Part shown: positions 1 through 9,536 of the stretch, piece after piece
How the letters are laid out: every line of letters begins with the position of its first letter
Numbering within the stretch: position 1 is the first letter of the stretch
DNA from: DATGJX01 sp963830545
Lineage (GTDB): Bacteria; Vulcanimicrobiota; Vulcanimicrobiia; Vulcanimicrobiales; Vulcanimicrobiaceae
Assembly: GCA_963830545.1 (NCBI GenBank)
Contig: CAWHMK010000001.1
Coordinates: forward strand, 2,480,001-2,544,000
Reading direction: 5' to 3'
Length of the DNA: 64,000 nucleotides
Program-made: the position numbers and the translations under genes
Notes under the pieces: generated by a model
Told to the model about the DNA's origin: nothing
Databases searched by the model: none
The model's input: the letters and a program-made list of their open reading frames with translations, nothing else

Positions 1-25
1 AATACCCCGGTCCCCGGACAACGAT

Positions 26-100
26 GGGCGCGTCACTGAGTGGGAGAGCATCCGCTTCACACGCGGGGGGTCGTTGGTTCAATCCCAACCGTGCCCACCA
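26..100 (+). tRNA. tRNA-Val (anticodon CAC)
   Basis: The seven-base acceptor arms pair (one G-U), the T-arm carries the usual GGTTC-type loop, and the seven-base anticodon loop TTCACAC gives anticodon CAC, which reads GTG. The CCA end is encoded at 98-100. It lies just upstream of tRNA-Asp on the same strand, so the two may be co-transcribed. Confidence 0.9.
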
Positions 101-162
101 TTTTCGTCCTAGAGGTTCGAGACCGGCCGAGTGCAAATAGTGCTCGCCGGTCGCATGGCGAC

Positions 163-239
163 GGCGCTGTAGCTCAGTTGGTTAGAGCGCCGCCCTGTCA
201 CGGCGGAGGTCATGGGTTCGAGTCCCACCAGCGTCGCCA
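163..239 (+). tRNA. tRNA-Asp (anticodon GTC)
   Basis: This is a complete cloverleaf. The acceptor GGCGCTG pairs with CAGCGTC, the D-arm has AGCTCAGTTGGTTAGAGC, and the anticodon loop CTGTCAC gives GTC. The discriminator base is G and CCA is encoded at 237-239. A strong terminator follows 35 bases downstream. Confidence 0.95.
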
Positions 240-274
240 TTTTCCCGGACCGCCCGACGGTGGCCGAGGTGCGG

Positions 275-306
275 AAAACCCTTGATGTGTCAGGGGTTTT
301 TCGTTT
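275..306. terminator. Intrinsic terminator, probably bidirectional
   Basis: An 11-bp stem (275-285 with 290-300, two G-U type pairs allowed) closes a TGTG tetraloop and is flanked by an A-run on the left and a T-run on the right. It can therefore end the tRNA-Val/tRNA-Asp transcript on the plus strand and the TonB-receptor gene, which stops at 306, on the minus strand. Confidence 0.75.
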
Positions 307-3111
307 TAGTTGCACGACCAATGCCGAAGATTCTCTGCAAGCGTTTCGAATAGAGGTCGGTTATTTACGTGCGGACCAGGCACGAGCATACAGCGGTCAG
401 ACTTCTCTATCGTGCCACGGAGTAGACTGAAGTAGACGGTGCGATACGGTAGGCCGAACTGCTCGGTCGAAGCCGCGCCAATGTAGGGCGCGTATGCACT
501 CTGGGGGGCGTAACCGTTGAGCGGCAACGGCACGCCCTCGTAGCGTAAGCCCGCGATGCTTCCCCATTGATTGAACAGGTTTTGCACCGTTGCGGTCAAC
601 TTCCCCGGTCCGACCGGAGCCGACACGCTCAGGTTCGAGTAGTCGTAAGCCGGAAGCGACTTTGTGTTGTTGGACGAAACCGTGTAGAGCGTGTACCGTG
701 CATCTATGCCGTTCTGGAACCGGTAGTCGGCAGCGCCCGAAAACGTGTGGAGCGGCAAACGCGGAACCTGACTGCCGAGGATATACGTGAGGTCGCTCCG
801 GAGAAGTTCGGGGTCCGCATTCAGCAATGACGTCGACGTGAGCGCCCAATCGTACTCCAGGTAGAAGGGACGGCTGACTCGGTATTTGCCGCTCAGATCG
901 ATGCCTTGAGCGCGCAGCGTACCGACGTTGACATTACCGGTCACACCCAGGAGGTCAAACGCGGCACCTGCTCCGCACTTACCACCGACTGCTGCCTGCA
1001 CTTGTGCAAGATAGGACGCCGGGACGAAAGCCGTTCCCGTACTCGAAAGGGGCACCAGCGTCGAATAGAGTTTGTCGTACACGTTCGTATTGTAGAGCGT
1101 GGGCTGAGTTTGCGAATCGCCCTGCCAGATATGAACGTAGGCCAGATCTTCGTCGACGCCCTGTTCGGGTTTGAGTATCGTCGACGGAGCACTTCCAATC
1201 GAGTTGAGATTGCCGCAACTGATCGGCGCGCCGCCGCCGGCTCCGCCTGGAAACGTCTCGATGAACTTTTGACCGAGCATGTTTTGGCTAGGCTGCGTCG
1301 TGGTCGATCCGGCCGAAGCGCGAACCTGATCGCGCGAATCCAGTCGATACACGGCAGCCAACCGCGAGTCCACGAACGAGGTATTCGTGGCCGTCGAGTG
1401 TTTTGCCCAAAGGTTAAAATATGCGGATAATGGTGATGCCGTCGACCGGAACGCGTCGCGGACGAAATACGCCCTTTCCGTGACGAACGGTGCTCCCTCG
1501 AGCGCGTTCTTGGCGTATGTGAAGTACGCGTTGTTCATGTAGGACATGCCGAACTCAACGTCGTTGTTTCGCCCCACGAGATCGTCACTGGCGATCGCGC
1601 CTGTTTCGTTCACGCCGAAATTCTGCCACGAACCGGCGTCGCCGGGTGCGCTGAAGAACGGCAGCATGAACGTCCGATCGACCACGTTCTCATAGTAGTC
1701 TGTCGTACAGCTCGAGCCGTATTACGGAGTGTTGCAAGGAGGCGCGGTAGTCGAGCGAATTGTCGAACAGTCTGACAGATTGCCACGACGGCCCCGCGCC
1801 GTCCCAGCCGGTGTTGAATTGAGCGTACTGATGCGGTGTTTGACAAGTGATTCCGCCGTCGGTTTGACCGTTTGGGCCGAAGCCGTTGGGACTACCGTTC
1901 GCGTTCGTCCCGACGAATGTTCCCTTCGGACATGCCGGAAGGTTGGGATAATTGGCGGGCTCGTACCCGGCGAGCAACAAATTGCCGAACGCCAAAGCGG
2001 GCGCGTACGACAAATAGTCGCCGTCGCCGTTACCGGATTTGTTCACCCACCGGCTTTCGTCGATCGACGAGAACGTCACAGCGCTCTTGGGTGAGAAATT
2101 ATACTGCAATTTCGCAAGTCCGGCGCGCGTTACCGCACCCGAATCGTCCTGATAGATTCCCAGGGTGTGTATCGCTCCCGAAAGCACCGATTGATCGAAT
2201 GCCGCCCCTGCCTGGTAGAACGTGTCGTTGCGAAACGGCCCGTCGAGCCCCGCAACTCCGTAAGCCGCTGCATACCCTAGCCGATCCTGCGTTCCCGTCG
2301 CAGTGAGGCTCGTGGAAAGCTGGTTGAACGTTCCATACCCTTGCGTTACGCTTACGGCGTCGGTTGGCGTCGGGTCCAGCGTCTGAAAGTTAATGACACC
2401 ACCGATTGCGCTGACGCCCATGAGATCGCTTCCGCCCGAACCGTAAAGCACCGAGATGTCCCGGTACGGAAATACGGGCGAAAGTTGATAATTAAAGCCG
2501 CCTTTTATCCCGTAAGCGATTGGATGGCCGTCTATTGCCGCCTCGGTTTCGAGCGTTCCAATACCGCGAAGGCTGATTTGGACGTCATCGGAAAGCGCCG
2601 CCGTATCGCCCGTGATACCGTTGTTGACACCCGGAAGCGCGCGCAGAGCGTCCGCAGCGCGGACGACGCCTTGCTGCGCGAGTTCCTCGGGGTTCAGCGT
2701 TTTCGTAAAAGTGCTCGATTGCTGAAGCGATTCCTTAGCGTGAACGGTCGTGACCGCGATCACGTGAAGATCCGATGTCGCGCGGTGCATCGTAAGCGTG
2801 ACCTCAACCGGTGAGTCTGTAAGCACGATCGGCTCCGAGATTGCCGGCTGATAGCCGTTGAGTGAAAGCGTCAGGCGATAGGTGCCCTTCGTAAGTGAAG
2901 GGATCGTGAAAATTCCTGCGGCGTTGCTATGGGTTAAGATATTCGTCGAGACGACGCGCACAGCGACACTCGGAATTGGAAGTCCGATCGCGGCGTCGTC
3001 GACGACGCCGGAGATACCGGCGCCTGTTGAGCGTGACGCCGCCGCAACAGAAGGCGCAAAAAATAGCGCGATCGTGAGGGCGCAAAGCGCTCGTATACCC
3101 CGAAGGATCAC
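306..3111 (-). CDS. TonB-dependent outer-membrane receptor with carboxypeptidase-regulatory-like N-domain (one frameshift)
   Basis: Two adjacent minus-strand reading frames, 3111-1690 (473 codons, GTG start) and 1685-306 (459 codons), form one receptor of about 930 residues. The first frame has a signal peptide (residues 1-25), a carboxypeptidase-D regulatory-like beta-sandwich (about 30-110) and a TonB plug (about 135-240, with ADALRALPGV and a GIGTLE-like segment). The second frame is the beta-barrel, ending near an aromatic YRTVYFSLL segment as expected for outer-membrane insertion, with about 40 further residues after it. The frames join with a single-base shift near 1690, where the shifted reading continues as YENVVDRTF. 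The ligand cannot be told from sequence. Such receptors take up siderophores, cobalamin or glycans using energy from TonB. The shift is probably an assembly indel. Confidence 0.8.
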
Positions 3112-3441
3112 GGGATGCTCTGTTCCCCTAAAAATCCGGGAAGCAGTCGCGGGGCCGTCACCACGACTCGACTCGAATTTCTCACACGAAGTTTGCCAAT
3201 GAATTTAGATGCAGTAAGGAGCACTTGAACTTCAAGGCGCATCCTGCGCCGGAGAGAGTCGTTCCACGCCGGCCGAATCAAAAACTTCCGCGACGCTCCG
3301 GCGGAATGTCCACGATGTGAGGGAGTGCAGGCCGTTACCTGTTCGTAAGATTTGCGAGAACGTCGTCCATGACGGCCAGCGGCCCGTTGCTCGGGCTTTG
3401 CGCAAGAGCATTGTTGCCGTAGAGCCTCTTTGCTCCTGATG
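3112..3441. other. Intergenic region with inverted repeats, no gene seen
   Basis: This 330-base stretch separates the receptor gene from the next minus-strand gene. It contains a short palindrome (GGCGCA-TCC-TGCGCC at 3236-3250) and a perfect 8-bp inverted repeat (CGCCGGAG at 3247-3254 and CTCCGGCG at 3296-3303, 41 bases apart). It could be the leader or terminator region between the two genes. I could not match it to a known riboswitch; in particular no cobalamin-riboswitch B12 box is visible. Confidence 0.4.
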
Positions 3442-3756
3442 CTAGCGATTTGATGCGGCTTGCCAACGATTCAGAAGAAACTGCGGCGGCGTACCGGATA
3501 TCGTATTGTGGGCCGCAGCTATAAGCCAGCCGGCGTCGCATTTTCGCGTGATGACCAGCATCATGATGGAGCGAACTTGCTGCTTGCCCTCGCCGAAAAC
3601 CACCTCCGACGGCATGTGCGCAACGCATACATCAGGGCGTAAGAAACGGAGCGATACATCGCCTTGCGTCAAGGAGTTGTCTTTGGTAATGCGAGGCACG
3701 AATTGCGAGTATAATTCAATGCCATTGGAATTCACATAGTCCGCATTGGTCTTCAA
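3442..3756 (-). CDS. SgcJ/EcaC-like (SnoaL-fold, DUF4440-type) protein, N-terminally truncated
   Basis: The 104-residue product matches the C-terminal part of the SgcJ/EcaC family of NTF2-like proteins: a DYVNSNGIEL segment, then RFLRPDVCVAH, a QVRSIMMLVITR strand and WLIAAAHNT. Family members are usually 130-150 residues. The first helix and about 40 residues are missing here, and the only start is a TTG at 3756, four bases after the stop of the upstream gene. It is either a decayed remnant or a gene whose 5' part was lost by deletion. No catalytic residues can be assigned. Confidence 0.5.
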   Translation of the reverse strand: MKTNADYVNSNGIELYSQFVPRITKDNSLTQGDVSLRFLRPDVCVAHMPSEVVFGEGKQQVRSIMMLVITRKCDAGWLIAAAHNTISGTPPQFLLNRWQAASNR

Positions 3757-3760
3757 CGGG

Positions 3761-4543
3761 CTATTTGCACTGTGCGGCTGCAGCGGTCAAGGCGTCCGAA
3801 ACGCTGAACTCCATCGCCGCCTCTCGATCCACGTTCGTGGTGAAGAGCTGGTACGTATGGCCAATCCAAGAGCGCATGAACACGCTATTGTCCACGAGCT
3901 GCGGGTCGGCGAAGCTCGGCATTCTCGGCAGCGGGCGAGGCGTCTGGGAGATCGGACCGAGCCCGTAATAATCGACGCCTGATTGTCCCGGTGCGGGACC
4001 CGCGTTGAGCGCACCCGTTCCGCTAGGACCGGAGTTATAGAGCGAGTCGAACGTGTAACGATCCGTGCTTCCGCTGAGCGCGTTGAGTTCCGCGTTTTGC
4101 TGTTGCGCGAGGGCGAGTATTTGATCCCGCAATTGCACGAGCTGCTTGTCTTCGTTTGACTGAACCTTCTTGGGAAAGCGCGCTGCATCGTTCAGCAGTG
4201 CATCGATCGCCTCCAGATTTTTCGCGATCGAAGCGGTAATGACCGTAAGGCGATTCATGTCGAGCTGCGCCGCAGCGTTGTCCGGATCCGATTGCGCCGG
4301 TCCCATCGAACCGAAGCTCGATTGCAGCGGACCGCCGACGATCATGTCATGAGCTGCCTGAAGAAAGACGGGCTTGGAAAGATTGAACAGCGCGTCGTTG
4401 ACGAGCACGTTTTTCACACTCTTACGGATATTGTCGCCGAACGCGGTGCAAAACGGAGACGAATGTACGTGCGTGATAGTCTTCAACGGCGAAGGCGAGG
4501 GTTGCGGTAAGATGACTGCAGCGAACAAAAAACCCATCAACAT
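3761..4543 (-). CDS. Exported protein of unknown function
   Basis: I chose the ATG at 4543 because an AGGAG lies about nine bases upstream and the product then starts with a hydrophobic signal-like stretch (MLMGFLFAAVILPQ). The open frame extends further 5' to 4783, but that part looks non-coding. The mature part (about 260 residues in all) is rich in Ala, Asn and Gln, has a helical middle (QDQ-type heptads around LALAQQQNAELNAL), and two Cys, one early (SSPFC) and one near the C-terminus (AAAAQCK). I do not recognise a family. It is followed after four bases by the truncated SgcJ-like frame. Confidence 0.55.
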   Translation of the reverse strand: MLMGFLFAAVILPQPSPSPLKTITHVHSSPFCTAFGDNIRKSVKNVLVNDALFNLSKPVFLQAAHDMIVGGPLQSSFGSMGPAQSDPDNAAAQLDMNRLTVITASIAKNLEAIDALLNDAARFPKKVQSNEDKQLVQLRDQILALAQQQNAELNALSGSTDRYTFDSLYNSGPSGTGALNAGPAPGQSGVDYYGLGPISQTPRPLPRMPSFADPQLVDNSVFMRSWIGHTYQLFTTNVDREAAMEFSVSDALTAAAAQCK

Positions 4544-4828
4544 AAGCCTGCTCCTACGCCGCCCCCATCGGGGCGTGGGCACATTATAGCATCGGGCGAT
4601 GACGGCGCGTCCGCGATGGTGCCGATGATCGTCGACGTCGACTGCCGTCATTACGATGCGGACTCCGGCGGGCGCGCGCATCACGTTAGCGGGCCGAGGA
4701 AACGACGATCCCGCGGCGGATTCGGAAAGGCGCCGTCGAGCGGCCACCCTTTGAAATTGCCGGGCGCTCGCTCCACTACACAATGAGGCACATGGCGTTC
4801 CGCCGGTCTTTCACTGCATAATGTCCGC

Positions 4829-6305
4829 ATGAGGAACTGCCGCGCACAGCCTGCTTGCTCTTGCATTGGGCGCTACCTTCCTGGCGCAATGCTCGGGTAC
4901 GCAGCAGACGTCCATTCCATCTACGCAGACACACGTGCTCAAGCCGATGGTCACCGTAACCACAACCGCCACCGGTTCGATCGTCGCACTTATCACGGGT
5001 GGATTCGAGATCCAAAACCCGCATTGCGGCTACCTCCGGGTCTATACGAATACTTCAACCATTTTCGTCCCGGCCGGCGGCAAGCCGGTCGTTGGAATGA
5101 CCGCACAGGTGACCGGGACCGGCAGTTGCGCGACGTCCATCACCGCAACGCAGGTGACCCTGACGGGAGGCTCGTCCAGCATCCCCGTGCACGTCAACAC
5201 GGGCGCATATCTCTACAGCTCGGACAATGCCACCTCGCACGGACGTCCTTTCAGCGCGTACGCGCCGTCACTTACGTGGGCCGAAACGTACTCCGGTTCG
5301 GCTGTTTCTGCGGCGGGCATAAAGACGCTTTTGTACACGAACCCGAACCGCGAAGAAACGACCGATCCCTTTTACAATACCAACGAAAAGACGTTCGCGC
5401 ACACATGCAGCGGCGCTCGAATCACGCAGCCGAACAGCGCCAAAACCATCTACCTGATGGATCCGACCTCGCCGGACATGGTGAACCTTTATAAGTCGTA
5501 CGTTGCGAACGAACTTTCCAAGCAAAACTTTACGGCGATCCTGGATGACGAGCCCTTCGATTGGTACGCCCTCTCGGCGATGCCCTGCAACTATGTAGCC
5601 GCGTCGTGGCTGAACGCGTATGCCGCAGAGATGACCGCACTCAACCACCCGGTGATTTACAGTGGGCTGAGTTCGTTTGGTCCAAATAACACGCTCGCTC
5701 CGACGATGCAGTTCAATAGTTCTACCATCGGCGGCTTGTTCGAAGGCTGCTATGCGGCGCACTGGAACCCGACGATAACGTCAGGCGTGCAATGGGTTGC
5801 CACGGAAAACACCGAGCTCGCCATGGCACAACAGAATAAGTTGTTCATTTGCATGCCGGTGAACTATACGACTGCGAGCACCAGTTCCGGCATTGCGATT
5901 CGACTCTTCGTGTATGCTTCGTTCTTGCTTACGTACGACGTTTCTACGACGTCGCTGTGGGACTTCTTCGGTACCGCGTCGAGTTATGGGGTCGAACCGG
6001 AATCCGAGTTGGTCGCGCTTTCGCCGGTTGTGCCTGCCCCGGCGGCCGTCACAACGCTGCAGCAATCGAGCGGAGTGTATGCGCGCCAGTACGGCGCCTG
6101 CTACATCGCGGGCAAATCCGTGGGTCCGTGCGCCGCAGTGGTGAATCCCGACGCTTTTAGCGCGCATGCGTTTCCGTACACGACCTATCACCATACGCTG
6201 CTCTTGACCGGCGGTGGAATTTTGGACGGCGGAAGGGTTTCCACCACGGGCGGTGCACCGCCCTCGAGCATGGCGCCGCTTTCGGGCGTCATCGCTTTCC
6301 AATAA
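4829..6305 (+). CDS. Secreted protein with glycoside-hydrolase-like (TIM-barrel type) domain; start frameshifted
   Basis: The main frame runs from a TTG at 4866 to 6305 (479 residues). Upstream of it, in the same frame, the codons read HSLLALALGATFLAQCSG, a good signal or lipoprotein-type leader, but the frame hits a stop at 4830. The ATG at 4829 is in another frame. A single missing or extra base near 4835-4840 would restore an ATG-started signal peptide. After a small beta domain (about residues 30-105, VTGTG-type strands) the rest has features of secreted putative glycosidases: ILDDEPFDWYA, a YSGLSSFGPN segment, and LLTYDVSTTSLWDFF. The family assignment is by resemblance only, and the substrate is unknown. 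Confidence 0.5.
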
Positions 6306-6344
6306 AATCCGTCACGTTGCGCCGTGCTGCATTGTTATGCAGAC

Positions 6345-7013
6345 ATGAGCGCAACATCGAACGGTCGTGCCTTACGTGTCGCGCTGGCCGGTTCGCTCGC
6401 GCTGCACCTCGTGATCGCCGCAATCATCCATTCGCGTCCGGTTACGGCTGCACCAGAACAGAAAGCGCAGCGCACCGAAGTAATAAAACTTCTACCGCCG
6501 CCTTCGACTCCTACACCACCGCCGCCCAAGCCGGCGTTGTCACATCCGCAACACAGAAGTGCCGCGTTTCGTTCGGCGATTCAGCGCGTGCATATAGCGG
6601 TGACGCAGCCTCGCACGACGCCGTATGATGCTCTGCCGGCCGAGCCGACTGGTGCGCCAATCGATGTACCTATGCCCGGCCCCGATACTGCGGCGACCGG
6701 CGTTCCGATCGCACCGGCGCCCACGCCGAAACCCGCATGCAGCGCTCCGGACGTTGCGGCCAGAACCATCATCGCGCAGTCCGCTCAAGCGCCTGACGAT
6801 CCTGCCGTTCAGGGTTACACCGGCACGGCGAAAGTACGAGTGGATCTCGATGTATCGGGACAAGTCGTGAGCGCTTCCATCTACGAATCGACCGGATACC
6901 TGCAACTCGATCGCGCCGCGATCGCGGCTGCACGCGCTAGCCGCTATGCGCCGGAAGAGCGCGACTGTAAAACTGTCTCGGGCTCCTACCTCTTCGTCGT
7001 CGATTTTGAGTAG
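6345..7013 (+). CDS. tonB: TonB family energy-transducing protein
   Basis: The order of parts is typical of TonB: a short N-terminus, one transmembrane helix (about residues 10-28, ALAGSLALHLVIAAII), a Pro-rich periplasmic region (LPPPSTPTPPPPKP), a linker, and a C-terminal TonB domain (about 150-222, KVRVDLDVSGQVVSASIYESTGYLQLDRAAIAAA split by variable residues). I chose the ATG at 6345. An ATG seven codons earlier (6324) is less likely. It would transmit proton-motive-force energy to outer-membrane receptors such as the one at 306-3111. It ends four bases before the stop of the convergent csaA-like gene. Confidence 0.85.
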   Translation: MSATSNGRALRVALAGSLALHLVIAAIIHSRPVTAAPEQKAQRTEVIKLLPPPSTPTPPPPKPALSHPQHRSAAFRSAIQRVHIAVTQPRTTPYDALPAEPTGAPIDVPMPGPDTAATGVPIAPAPTPKPACSAPDVAARTIIAQSAQAPDDPAVQGYTGTAKVRVDLDVSGQVVSASIYESTGYLQLDRAAIAAARASRYAPEERDCKTVSGSYLFVVDFE

Positions 7014-7017
7014 AAGG

Positions 7018-7359
7018 TTAGTACAATTTCACTCCATCCGCAACGGTGTTATCGGGTCGCACCAGCACGACGGCGCCGTCCGCATCGGGCACGCCGAGTA
7101 CGAGCACTTCGCTGGCAAATCCCGCAATAGTGCGTGGCGGAAAATTGACGACCGCCAGCACCTGTTTGCCGAGCAGCGATTCCGGAAGGTAGTGCACGGT
7201 AATTTGCGCACTCGATCGTCTCGTACCGATCTGCGGTCCGAAGTCGACGCTGAGTTTGTATGCAGGTTTACGAGCTTCCGGAAACGTCTCGGCTGCGACT
7301 ATTGTCCCCGTTCGAATGTCGAGCTGGGCAAATGCTTCGAGCGCAGTGGTATCTTTCAC
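7018..7359 (-). CDS. csaA: CsaA-like tRNA-binding-domain protein (putative chaperone)
   Basis: The product (113 residues) has the CsaA/EMAP-II-like OB fold signature: FAQLDIRTGTIV, FPEARKPAYKLSVDFG, RRSSAQIT, and QVLAVVNFPPRTIAGF, then LVLGVPD near the end. The length fits CsaA (about 110 residues). I chose the GTG at 7359. The frame stays open to an ATG at 7428, but that start would lie inside tRNA-Phe. CsaA proteins are described as export-related chaperones that bind unfolded proteins; the role here is inferred from the family. Confidence 0.85.
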   Translation of the reverse strand: MKDTTALEAFAQLDIRTGTIVAAETFPEARKPAYKLSVDFGPQIGTRRSSAQITVHYLPESLLGKQVLAVVNFPPRTIAGFASEVLVLGVPDADGAVVLVRPDNTVADGVKLY

Positions 7360-7423
7360 GCGTGATGCAGTTGCATCGACAAGGGGACGAAGCCTGCGCA
7401 GCGAATCCCAGGCGGTCGCCCGT

Positions 7424-7496
7424 GCCAAGGTAGCTCAGTCGGTAGAGCACGCGCCTGAAAAGTGCGGTGTCGCCAGTTCGATTCTGGCCCTTGGCA
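7424..7496 (+). tRNA. tRNA-Phe (anticodon GAA)
   Basis: The acceptor GCCAAGG pairs with CCTTGGC. The anticodon loop CTGAAAA gives GAA, and the T-arm has GTTCGATTC. The discriminator is A and no CCA is encoded. A strong hairpin terminator follows directly. Confidence 0.95.
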
Positions 7497-7501
7497 AATG
7501 T

Positions 7502-7537
7502 GTGAGCCCGCCGAGTGTCCGGCGGGCTCACGTTTTT
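7502..7537 (+). terminator. Intrinsic terminator of tRNA-Phe
   Basis: A perfect 12-bp stem (7502-7513 with 7520-7531) encloses a six-base loop and is followed by G and five T's (7533-7537). It lies immediately after tRNA-Phe and may also limit read-through from the convergent gene that stops at 7549. Confidence 0.9.
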
Positions 7538-7548
7538 GTCGTCGACGT

Positions 7549-8103
7549 TTACGCGTGCGCTTGACGCCGCACCGTGCGCAGCGTGACGCGAACTGCGGAA
7601 CCGGCGGGCACGTTCACGTTCTCGCGATTGTTCCTGGCCAGGAGATAACCGCCCGCGGCGCCCAGAAAGCCGCCCATGCCGGTGTGGAAAATCGTCTTGC
7701 CGATGATGTTGCCGACGATCATGCCCGCGACCGCACCTCCGGCTTCCTTGAGCGCGTTGCTTTTAGTTTGCGTCTGCATGCCGGTCACGACGCCGTCGAC
7801 GGCGTAGGTCGTTCCGTTCGAAAGCACGAGTTTATTGAAAGTCATCTGAACGCCCGCGGTACGCCCTTGCCCGGCGCGCACGACGCGCGTAACGGTTCCG
7901 TACATCCGCGCTCCCGCTACTGTGCCGTCCTGCGACGTAACGTGGGTCAGCGTGACGGACTGCCCGACGTAAGCGCTACCGGTATTGACGCTTGAATTGA
8001 TGACGCCGGCGTACTGCGCGCCCGCATAGGGCGCGGCACCGGCTGCTTGCGCGAGAAAAAGAACCGACAGCACCGCGGCCGCTGAAGATAGAAGAAGACG
8101 CAT
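7549..8103 (-). CDS. Exported glycine-zipper protein
   Basis: The 184-residue product starts with a clear signal peptide (MRLLLSSAAAVLSVLFLAQAAGA, cleavage near AGA-AP). It has a beta-rich middle (VGQSVTLTHVTSQDGTVAGARMYGTVTRV in pieces) and a Gly-rich segment near residues 120-155 (GGAVAGMIVGNIIGK ... GGFLGAAGGYLLA) that resembles the glycine-zipper of surface lipoproteins. It would sit in the periplasm or envelope. No enzymatic motif is seen and I cannot name the family. Confidence 0.7.
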   Translation of the reverse strand: MRLLLSSAAAVLSVLFLAQAAGAAPYAGAQYAGVINSSVNTGSAYVGQSVTLTHVTSQDGTVAGARMYGTVTRVVRAGQGRTAGVQMTFNKLVLSNGTTYAVDGVVTGMQTQTKSNALKEAGGAVAGMIVGNIIGKTIFHTGMGGFLGAAGGYLLARNNRENVNVPAGSAVRVTLRTVRRQAHA

Positions 8104-8169
8104 GGATCCTCGAGCCCTCCTAATCGAATGTGAATCGGCTAAGTGGCAGCTTACCCGCGTTTGTCCGCT

Positions 8170-9536
8170 TCATACCCCCTGCAGCACGCGTTCGGCTGCT
8201 TCGAAGCCGGTTGCCGCGCAATCCGGAATGCCCACGCCACGGAACGCGGAACCCGCCAGTGCAAGCCGCGCGCAAACCGATGCGCGTTGCTCGATTGAAG
8301 CGATCAGTGCGGGGTGGCCGACCGCGTACTCGGGAAGCAAGCGGATCCACCGCTTGGTTACCGCAAAGAGCGGCCGTGCGGTAATTCCGAGCAGCGATTC
8401 GAACTCGGCGCGCGCAATGTCCGCGAGCTGTTCGTTCGTCGATTCCAATAAGTGCGGCTGCAGCGCGCCGCCGATGAATGCGCGCAAGAGAACGCGTCCG
8501 GCCGGCGCACGATCCGGATATTTTTGCGTGCTAATCGTCGCGGCAGTGATGCGCCGCTGCTCCACGTACGGCACGACGAACCCCGGCGTGGGCGGCAGAG
8601 GCGGAAGATCGCCTGCGTCGTACGCGAGATTGACCGTCGCGATCGAGTTGTACCGGATCTGCTCGAGCATCTCCGCGAGCTCGAGGATCGATTTCGCGCA
8701 GCATGCGTCCTGCAGCGTATGCTGGGAGCGTGCAGATAATCGCGTCGGCTTGCGCCGGTGCGCCGCTAGAGAACTCGATTCGCCAGCCATTGGCTTCGCG
8801 TGAAAGTGCGGTTACTTCGTTCGAAAAATGCAGCGCCGATTCGATGTTCGCAAGGAGAGCATCCACGAGTGTCTGCAAACCGCCGCGCACGCTCATCAAC
8901 TGCGGCTGCGCACCGTTGTGCGGCGCGCGCAGCAGGCTGCCGTACCGGCGCTCCATCTCGACGAACTGCGGCAACGTCGCCTGCATGCTCAAACGCTGCG
9001 GATCGCCGGAATAGATTCCGCCGACGAGCGGCTGGGCCAGGCGATCGAGTACTTCGCGTCCGAAACGTCGTGTGACGAATGAAGCCAGGCTTTCGTCATC
9101 CTCTATGATGCGCCGGGGAAGCAGCGGCTCCATCGCCGCGCGCATGATTCCGGCGGGACTGAAGATGCCGCTGCCCAACAGCGCGGAAAGCGATTTTGGC
9201 GTAAAAAGCCGGAACTCGCTTGGAATCGGCCGCAAGCGTCCGTGATGCACGACGCGCGAACCGCGAAATTCCTCACGCATGCCGACGAGATCCCGGTCCA
9301 GGCCGAGGCGTCGCAGCAGCTCGCGCGCGGCCGGTTTTTCCGCGAGCAGCGAATCGGGACCGAGCTTCCACCGTGTAGCCGTCGTCGCGCATGGTGTGGA
9401 CGCAGCCGCCGGCGCGATCGGAGCGTTCGTACAGCGCAATTTCAAAATCGAGACCGCGTTCTTTACGCAGATCCTCAAGGCGCAGCGCAGCGGCAAGTCC
9501 GCTGATGCCTGCGCCGAGTATTGCTATGCGGCGCAC
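8170..9536 (-). CDS. hemY: Protoporphyrinogen oxidase, FAD-dependent (two frameshifts)
   Basis: The gene is split over three frames that join cleanly. It opens with a dinucleotide-binding GAGISGLAAALRL and RAGGCVHT (start ATG 9536). An extra base near 9362 separates GYTVEA from GPDSLLAEKPAA. A second shift near 8680 separates MLREIDP from ELAEMLEQIRYNS, and the protein ends at 8170 after the FAD-motif-like SAFRGVGIPDC. The whole is about 450 residues, normal for HemY/HemG-type oxidases. It oxidises protoporphyrinogen IX (or coproporphyrinogen in the coproporphyrin route) using oxygen. It is the third gene of hemE-hemH-hemY and overlaps the hemH stop by 13 bases. Two indels in a conserved essential gene point to assembly error. 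Confidence 0.85.

Noticed and set aside
567..1430. Long plus-strand open frames opposite the TonB-dependent receptor
   Set aside because: They are antisense to a conserved receptor, rich in Arg and Cys, and lack ribosome sites or family motifs. They are shadows of GC-rich codon use.
3112..3310. Cobalamin, TPP or glycine riboswitch upstream of the TonB-dependent receptor
   Set aside because: No B12 box or other consensus core can be read on the minus strand. Short GGAGAG and CGCCG strings alone are not enough, so only the inverted repeats are reported.
7360..7428. Upstream start for the CsaA-like protein at 7428
   Set aside because: That start would lie inside tRNA-Phe and adds residues without homology. 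The GTG at 7359 gives the family's usual length.
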